Shown piece by piece: positions 5,356 through 7,321 of a stretch of 7,321 nt of DNA. This DNA comes from Rikenellaceae bacterium. GTDB taxonomy: Bacteria > Bacteroidota > Bacteroidia > Bacteroidales > UBA932. The number at the start of each line of letters is the position of its first letter. The stretch's first letter is position 1. The stretch is taken from positions 1-7,321 of the forward strand of contig CAAGHY010000038.1 in NCBI GenBank assembly GCA_900769735.1, in the 5' to 3' direction. Under the pieces are notes generated by a model that was given only the letters and a program-made list of their open reading frames with translations, was not told where the DNA came from and made no database searches. The position numbers and the translations under genes were made by a program.

Positions 5356-7268
5356 AGCTTGAGCTGCTGGCTCCGGCTAAAAATAAAAGTATCGGCATTG
5401 CAGCAATAAACTGTGGTGCCGATGCTGTATATATTGCAGGCCCACGATTTGGAGCACGAGAGGCCGCCGGCAACAGTATCTCTGACATAGCAGAGCTGGT
5501 GGAGTATGCCCATAAATACGGGGCCAAAGTATTTATGGTGGTAAATACCATCCTATATGAGGACGAACTTGAACAGGCAAGGGAAACCATCATCCAGGCC
5601 CAGCAGATAGGGTGTGATGCCATAATTGTACAGGATCTTGCTGTTCTGCAGATGGACCTGCCCCCTATTGAACTGTATGCCTCCACACAGACAAACATCA
5701 GAACCCCGCAGCAGGCACAGTTCCTGGAATCGCTGGGATTCAGCAGACTTATCCTGGCCAGGGAACTCAGCCTCCAGCAGATTGCTGAAATAAAGAAGGT
5801 TACAACCGCTCCGCTTGAGTCTTTCATCCACGGCGCATTGTGCGTAAGCTACAGCGGACAATGCTATCTGAGCCAGAAAATTACAGGCCGCAGCGCCAAC
5901 AGGGGATGTTGCGCCCAAGCCTGCAGATCATTGTACACCCTTGCAGACAGCACTGGGAAAGAGGTTAAGGATGCCAACGGCAACCCTCTGGCCAAAGACC
6001 TTCCTGTACTTTCACTCAAGGATTTCAATCTGAGCAACCATATACCTCAACTTGTAGAAGCGGGTATCACCTCATTCAAGATTGAGGGCAGACTCAAAAA
6101 CGAATCTTACATAAAGAACGTTGTACTGCTTTACCGCCGCAAGATAGATGAATTCCTGCAGCAGAACAGCAACTACAAAAGGGCTTCATACGGCCAGTGC
6201 ATTGGAGGCTTCACCCCAAATCCTACAGCTACCTTCAACAGAGACTACACTACCCTTTTCATCAACGGACAAAGGGGCAAGTGGCGCAGCAAGGATGGTG
6301 CAAAATATTTGGGTGAGCACATTGGAACCGTAACCGGCTCAGGAAAGAACCGATACGGCCAGCTGCACTTCACCTACAAGCTGCTTGGCGGCAAAAGTGC
6401 CATCAACAACGGAGACGGCCTTTGCTTTGTAACACCACAAGGTGAAATTCTTGGAGCAAGAGCCAACACCTGCAACGGCAATATGGTTGCCACCACAGAA
6501 AAACTGCAGCTTCCGGCAAACTCAAAGGTATACAGAAACTTCAACATTGCTTTTGAGAAGGAGATGGAGAAGAACCCTCCACGCAGAACCATTGCAGTTG
6601 ATCTGGAGATTGAGGAAAAGGATGGCATCTATACCATTGAGGCCATTACCGCAGAGGGGATACACACTACATATACCCTTACTGAGAAAGGGGATACAGC
6701 CCAGAATGTGGAGCTTGCAAAAGAGAACATCCGCAGACAATTGGGCAAGAATACAGACATATTCTCCTTCAACGTAACCAAAATGGAGATTGAGAATGTT
6801 CCGTTCTTCCCGGCTGCAGTACTCAACGGTATAAGAAGGGATATCTCTGTTCTGCTTCAGGAGAAAATCAAGGAGGTTACAGATGCAAACAGGGCTGCAG
6901 CTGCGGCACAATTCCTGCAAAGGAAGAACAGCGGAGAAAAACTGCCTGCCCCTGAAAAACTCACCTACCTTGCCAACTGTTCAAATTCTGCTTCCCGACA
7001 GTTATACTCAACCCTTGGCGCCAAAGAAATTGCCAGGGCCTACGAGCTTGAGGAGGCACCGGGTGCAGAGCTTATGCGTACCAAATACTGCATAAAATAT
7101 GAGTGGGGATTGTGCCCCAACTACAAGACCAGATGGGCGGCAGACAAAGGATACACCAATAACCTGGGAAAAATATCCTTTACAGAACCTCTGTATCTGC
7201 TTAACGGCAAAAACAGGCTGCAGCTCAAATTTGACTGCGCCAATTGCGAGATGTTGATAATTGGATAA
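5346..7268 (+). CDS. rlhA: U32 family protein, RlhA-like (probable 23S rRNA cytidine hydroxylase)
   Basis: This encodes 640 residues, close to the size of E. coli RlhA (formerly YdcP), which makes 5-hydroxycytidine at C2501 of 23S rRNA using an Fe-S cluster and prephenate-linked chemistry. The family is often labelled collagenase-like peptidase U32, but protease activity is doubtful. The U32 domain spans about 1-300: ELLAPAKN at the start, the signature ESFIHGALCVSYSGQC (158-173), NRGCCAQACR (185-194), and LSLKDFNLS followed by SFKIEGRLK. Cys166, Cys173, Cys189 and Cys193 match conserved family cysteines expected to help hold a 4Fe-4S cluster. A DUF3656-like middle region follows (about 370-500). 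A C-terminal set, C582, C590, C631 and C634, may bind a further metal. The start at 5346 is fixed by the family N terminus and overlaps the TPR gene by 10 bp. Specific assignment to RlhA rather than another long U32 paralogue is inference from length and domain order. Confidence 0.85.
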   Translation: MQIELELLAPAKNKSIGIAAINCGADAVYIAGPRFGAREAAGNSISDIAELVEYAHKYGAKVFMVVNTILYEDELEQARETIIQAQQIGCDAIIVQDLAVLQMDLPPIELYASTQTNIRTPQQAQFLESLGFSRLILARELSLQQIAEIKKVTTAPLESFIHGALCVSYSGQCYLSQKITGRSANRGCCAQACRSLYTLADSTGKEVKDANGNPLAKDLPVLSLKDFNLSNHIPQLVEAGITSFKIEGRLKNESYIKNVVLLYRRKIDEFLQQNSNYKRASYGQCIGGFTPNPTATFNRDYTTLFINGQRGKWRSKDGAKYLGEHIGTVTGSGKNRYGQLHFTYKLLGGKSAINNGDGLCFVTPQGEILGARANTCNGNMVATTEKLQLPANSKVYRNFNIAFEKEMEKNPPRRTIAVDLEIEEKDGIYTIEAITAEGIHTTYTLTEKGDTAQNVELAKENIRRQLGKNTDIFSFNVTKMEIENVPFFPAAVLNGIRRDISVLLQEKIKEVTDANRAAAAAQFLQRKNSGEKLPAPEKLTYLANCSNSASRQLYSTLGAKEIARAYELEEAPGAELMRTKYCIKYEWGLCPNYKTRWAADKGYTNNLGKISFTEPLYLLNGKNRLQLKFDCANCEMLIIG

Positions 7269-7287
7269 AAAAGAGTAATTTTACATT

Positions 7288-7321
7288 ATGCCTTTTTCAG
7301 ATATTTTGGGACATACAGAGA
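7288..7321 (+). CDS. Start of a gene resembling DNA polymerase III subunit delta' (3' partial)
   Basis: An ATG 19 bp after the U32 stop opens a frame that stays open to the window edge and reads MPFSDILGHTE. This resembles the N terminus of Bacteroidota clamp-loader delta' subunits (HolB), which typically begin M-x-F-x-D/E-I/V-I/V-G-x-E before the helix preceding the Walker A region. Only 11 residues are visible, so the assignment is tentative. The same orientation and short gap suggest it is cotranscribed with the U32 gene. There is no Shine-Dalgarno and no TAnnTTTG box in the gap. Confidence 0.45.
   Translation, partial: MPFSDILGHTE

Noticed and set aside
5324..5827. Long minus-strand open frame (167 codons) opposite the U32 gene start and the TPR gene end.
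   Set aside because: The Ser/Cys-rich translation has no recognisable family, and it lies wholly antisense to the convincing U32 and TPR frames. It is best explained as a shadow frame.
6522..6920. Minus-strand open frame (132 codons) opposite the U32 gene.
   Set aside because: It is fully antisense to a well-supported gene, has Cys/Leu-rich low-similarity composition and no promoter or start signal.
5346..7268. Reading the U32 gene as a collagenase or protease.
   Set aside because: The label is historical. Characterised long U32 proteins such as RlhA are Fe-S-dependent RNA hydroxylases, and the Cys signature seen here fits that role rather than a protease active site.

Overview
The window looks like chromosomal DNA of a Bacteroidales bacterium (phylum Bacteroidota). 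The evidence is the gene families (a DUF3109 Cys-rich protein, a DUF2007 protein, a two-half secreted M16 protein of about 960 residues and a U32 protein with a C-terminal Cys box), the mostly absent Shine-Dalgarno sequences, and two divergent matches to the Bacteroidota -7 promoter element TAnnTTTG. The Ala-rich TPR protein resembles proteins I recall from Rikenellaceae such as Alistipes, but genus-level placement is a guess. I see no tRNA, rRNA, CRISPR array, insertion sequence or phage gene.

Layout. Positions 1-851 read rightward as a tight cluster: the Cys-rich tail of an unidentified protein, a two-helix membrane protein of unknown function, and a small DUF2007 protein. An intrinsic terminator at 878-920 ends this cluster, and it lies inside the oppositely oriented DUF3109 gene. 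Positions 803-4291 read leftward: a secreted M16-family protein followed after 3 nt by the DUF3109 gene, whose last 49 bp overlap the DUF2007 gene tail to tail. A 146-bp AT-rich divergent promoter region (4292-4437) separates this pair from a rightward operon. That operon holds an exported Ala-rich TPR protein with the codon bias of a highly expressed gene, a U32 protein (RlhA-like, probable Fe-S rRNA hydroxylase) overlapping it by 10 bp, and the first 11 codons of a gene resembling DNA polymerase III delta'.

Most notable points. (1) The M16 protein has lost both histidines of the HxxEH zinc motif (it reads RMLEL), so it is probably a pseudopeptidase. (2) A good rho-independent terminator is written into a conserved-looking coding segment of the convergent gene. 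(3) Two operons are unusually compact: a 3-nt gap in M16-DUF3109 and a 10-bp overlap in TPR-U32, the latter joining two genes with very different codon use. (4) The U32 protein carries a second, C-terminal four-cysteine set in addition to its Fe-S cysteines. I do not see convincing evidence of a wholly new multi-gene system. The genes are mostly conserved Bacteroidales housekeeping or poorly characterised families.
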